Assembly (NCBI GenBank): GCA_043822065.1
Contig: JBDRCC010000006.1
Span: 16,578-80,577, forward strand
Direction of reading: 5' to 3'
Length of the DNA stretch: 64,000 nt
DNA from: JBDRCC01 sp043822065 [NCBI: archaeon]
Lineage (GTDB): Archaea; Undinarchaeota; CAZHTU01
The number at the start of each line of letters is the position of its first letter. The first letter of the stretch is position 1. Both the position numbers and the translations under genes were made by a program. The notes beneath the pieces are model-generated. The model saw only the letters and a program-made list of their open reading frames with translations. It was not told the origin of the DNA and made no database searches. Shown piece by piece: positions 62,984-64,000 of the stretch.

Positions 62984-63644
62984 TTCCTTCGAAGCCCTCC
63001 CGTTTAATCAACAGCTCTGCCGCTTCCGTACAGGGCCCGCCCTCTGCGAGCAGGTCAAGGATAAGCTGCGGCGCGGAAACCCTTGGCAGGTCCGCAAGTA
63101 AAACCCCCCACTCCCCTTCTTCCGTAACACTCCGGGGCCGCACATTAGCATGTTTATCTACATAACGGAAAATATGGGGGTCAGCATCATACAAAACCCT
63201 AAGATTTCCGCCGCCCCTTACGCCAGCCTCCATGATCAAATCGTGCCAACCCGGCAGGTCTTTTACATAGAGGTCATAGCGTGAAAGAAATAGGTAGTGC
63301 TGGGCTGCACTTTCCGCAGCATATGTCGTTAAGGCGTATTCCAGCTTTTTCTTGCAGGCCTGAGATAAGAGCTTGGCGGGGTCCCTCACATTGTAATCCC
63401 TGTATTTCGGCTTCTTGTGGACTCCAAGCCAGTAGTCAAACAGACCCCTGGCGTTGATAATCTCGGTCCCCTTGATTAGCTTCCTTTCCTCTAATTGCTT
63501 AAGGACTTTATGGGCCCAGCCGTAATAAGTCTCAGCTTCCTTTGCCACCCTGTATTTTGTCAGTTCTGATACTCTATATTCCGCCAAAATGCTTCGGCGG
63601 TTCAGCAACACCCTTATTATCCGTTCTCTTTTCCAGCCTTTCAT
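62967..63644 (-). CDS. AbiEi-like antitoxin with N-terminal winged helix
   Basis: 225 residues from the ATG at 63644, which fits the TATA at 63676-63690; a further ATG at 63671 is in frame. The N-terminal HTH has VAKEAETYYGWAHKVLKQLEERKLI. The AbiEi-like region has ALTTYAAESAAQHYL. Operator-like GAGATATATCTC repeats lie upstream (63692-63703), with a half copy at 63727-63736. Predicted to repress its own promoter and neutralise the nucleotidyltransferase. Confidence 0.75.
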   Translation of the reverse strand: MKGWKRERIIRVLLNRRSILAEYRVSELTKYRVAKEAETYYGWAHKVLKQLEERKLIKGTEIINARGLFDYWLGVHKKPKYRDYNVRDPAKLLSQACKKKLEYALTTYAAESAAQHYLFLSRYDLYVKDLPGWHDLIMEAGVRGGGNLRVLYDADPHIFRYVDKHANVRPRSVTEEGEWGVLLADLPRVSAPQLILDLLAEGGPCTEAAELLIKREGFEGNVRKV

Positions 63645-63688
63645 TTTAATCGAGTGGACATATCTCTTCAATTTATATATAGTTTGTG

Positions 63689-63737
63689 TTAGAGATATAT
63701 CTCCTTAGTATATATACCTTCTTATTTAGAGATATAT
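63689..63737 (-). promoter_or_regulatory. Palindromic sites upstream of AbiEi-like gene
   Basis: GAGATATATCTC (63692-63703) is a perfect 12-base palindrome; TTAGAGATATAT recurs at about 63726-63737. They lie just upstream of the TATA-like ACTATATATAAATT on the minus strand. Confidence 0.5.
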
Positions 63738-63777
63738 TGCCTCAAATCGCTGATTTGCGAGACGCCCCTCTGCGCTT

Positions 63778-63875
63778 GTAAATATATTTACGGAAGAAAG
63801 ATGAAGCGAAAAACCGCCACCCTGACAGCCTACGGCCTCAGCTCCAGCAGCAGGTTCACCGAGAGGTTATACTGA
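63778..63875 (+). pseudogene. Small Cas2-like gene, copy 4 (3'-truncated remnant)
   Basis: The palindrome GTAAATATATTTAC, the leader GGAAGAAAG and about 52 coding bases match copy 3 (similarity 63778-63852). The frame then departs and stops at 63875 after about 24 codons. It is a 5' remnant, complementary in extent to the 3' remnant at 59.77 kb. Confidence 0.75.
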
Positions 63876-64000
63876 TAAGACCATCAACAGAAACACCACT
63901 ATACCAAGAACGAGGATAGCTATGACTGCCAGAGAACAGTAGCCTACAATGTTTGCAACCGTCAGTCTAGTTATTTTATCTCGTTTAGTTATTTTATCTC
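63867..64000 (-). CDS. C-terminal part of a membrane protein (runs off window)
   Basis: An open minus-strand frame from the window edge to a TAA at 63867-63869, at least 43 residues. It has a basic stretch with a repeated DKIT unit, then NIVGYCSLAVIAILVLGIVV, a single strong membrane helix, and a short tail. The start is outside the window. An 18-base tandem repeat at 63970-64000 encodes the DKITKR repetition. Too short to name. Confidence 0.4.
   Translation of the reverse strand, partial: DKITKRDKITRLTVANIVGYCSLAVIAILVLGIVVFLLMVLSV

Overview
The window looks like a chromosome segment of an archaeon, probably a small-genome (DPANN-like, e.g. Diapherotrites-type) lineage. The evidence is an archaeal RNase P RNA, a Sec61-beta type SecG, a homotetramer-type tRNA-splicing endonuclease, a form III-type RuBisCO, an ADP-forming acyl-CoA synthetase, ferredoxin-dependent 2-oxoacid oxidoreductase subunits, PGF-pre-PGF and CARDB surface proteins, and TATA boxes about 25-30 nt upstream of start codons. 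The exact phylum cannot be fixed by reading alone.

Layout. 0-10 kb: the end of a large FG-GAP surface protein, a GlmU-like enzyme-tmk-endA operon, an ACT protein, an Asn-synthetase-like enzyme and glutamate dehydrogenase. 10-17.4 kb: a two-gene operon for giant secreted adhesion-like proteins, one with nearly identical tandem 187-residue units. 17.4-23.1 kb: a ClC transporter, secG (51 aa), a DUF401 permease, RuBisCO and purC. 23.1-28.8 kb: an accessory block of two HEPN/MNT pairs, a GNAT-like protein, a Fur regulator with a divergent membrane protein, a frameshifted ferritin-like gene and an alpha/beta hydrolase. Five copies of a hairpin repeat punctuate this block, and it ends at the 3' end of rnpB. 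29-40 kb: mostly core genes (Kef antiporter, TauE, YhaM-like nuclease, DJ-1, RNase J-like with a frameshift, GNATs, a DNA methyltransferase, an aminotransferase, AIM24). 40-46 kb: an energy operon (ADP-forming acyl-CoA synthetase plus four-subunit 2-oxoacid:ferredoxin oxidoreductase) flanked by two related aminotransferases. 46-47.9 kb: AbrB-ACT, PIN and RHH genes. 48-54.7 kb: a compact nine-gene histidine operon with tRNA-His(GTG) directly upstream. 54.8-56.5 kb: a HExxH protein and a TM2/winged-helix protein. 56.5-64 kb: a second accessory block with an AT-rich PIN pair, NYN, AlbA_2/Schlafen-type and AbiE-type genes, interleaved with four whole or broken copies of a small Cas2-like-fold gene.

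How the genes work together. Aminotransferases and glutamate dehydrogenase can turn amino acids into 2-oxoacids. The 2-oxoacid:ferredoxin oxidoreductase makes acyl-CoA and reduced ferredoxin, and the ADP-forming synthetase makes ATP, so peptide or amino-acid fermentation is the most coherent reading. Histidine biosynthesis appears complete if the HAD protein in the operon is the histidinol-phosphate phosphatase.

The two most novel parts are the accessory blocks. In the rnpB-anchored block, each conserved hairpin repeat sits just 3' of a minus-strand gene, giving a cassette-array look with no integrase visible. In the right-hand block, copies of a small beta-alpha-beta-beta-alpha-beta gene act as recombining boundaries between toxin or defence cargo. 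Several accessory genes carry perfect or near-perfect palindromes between TATA box and start codon, consistent with autoregulation.
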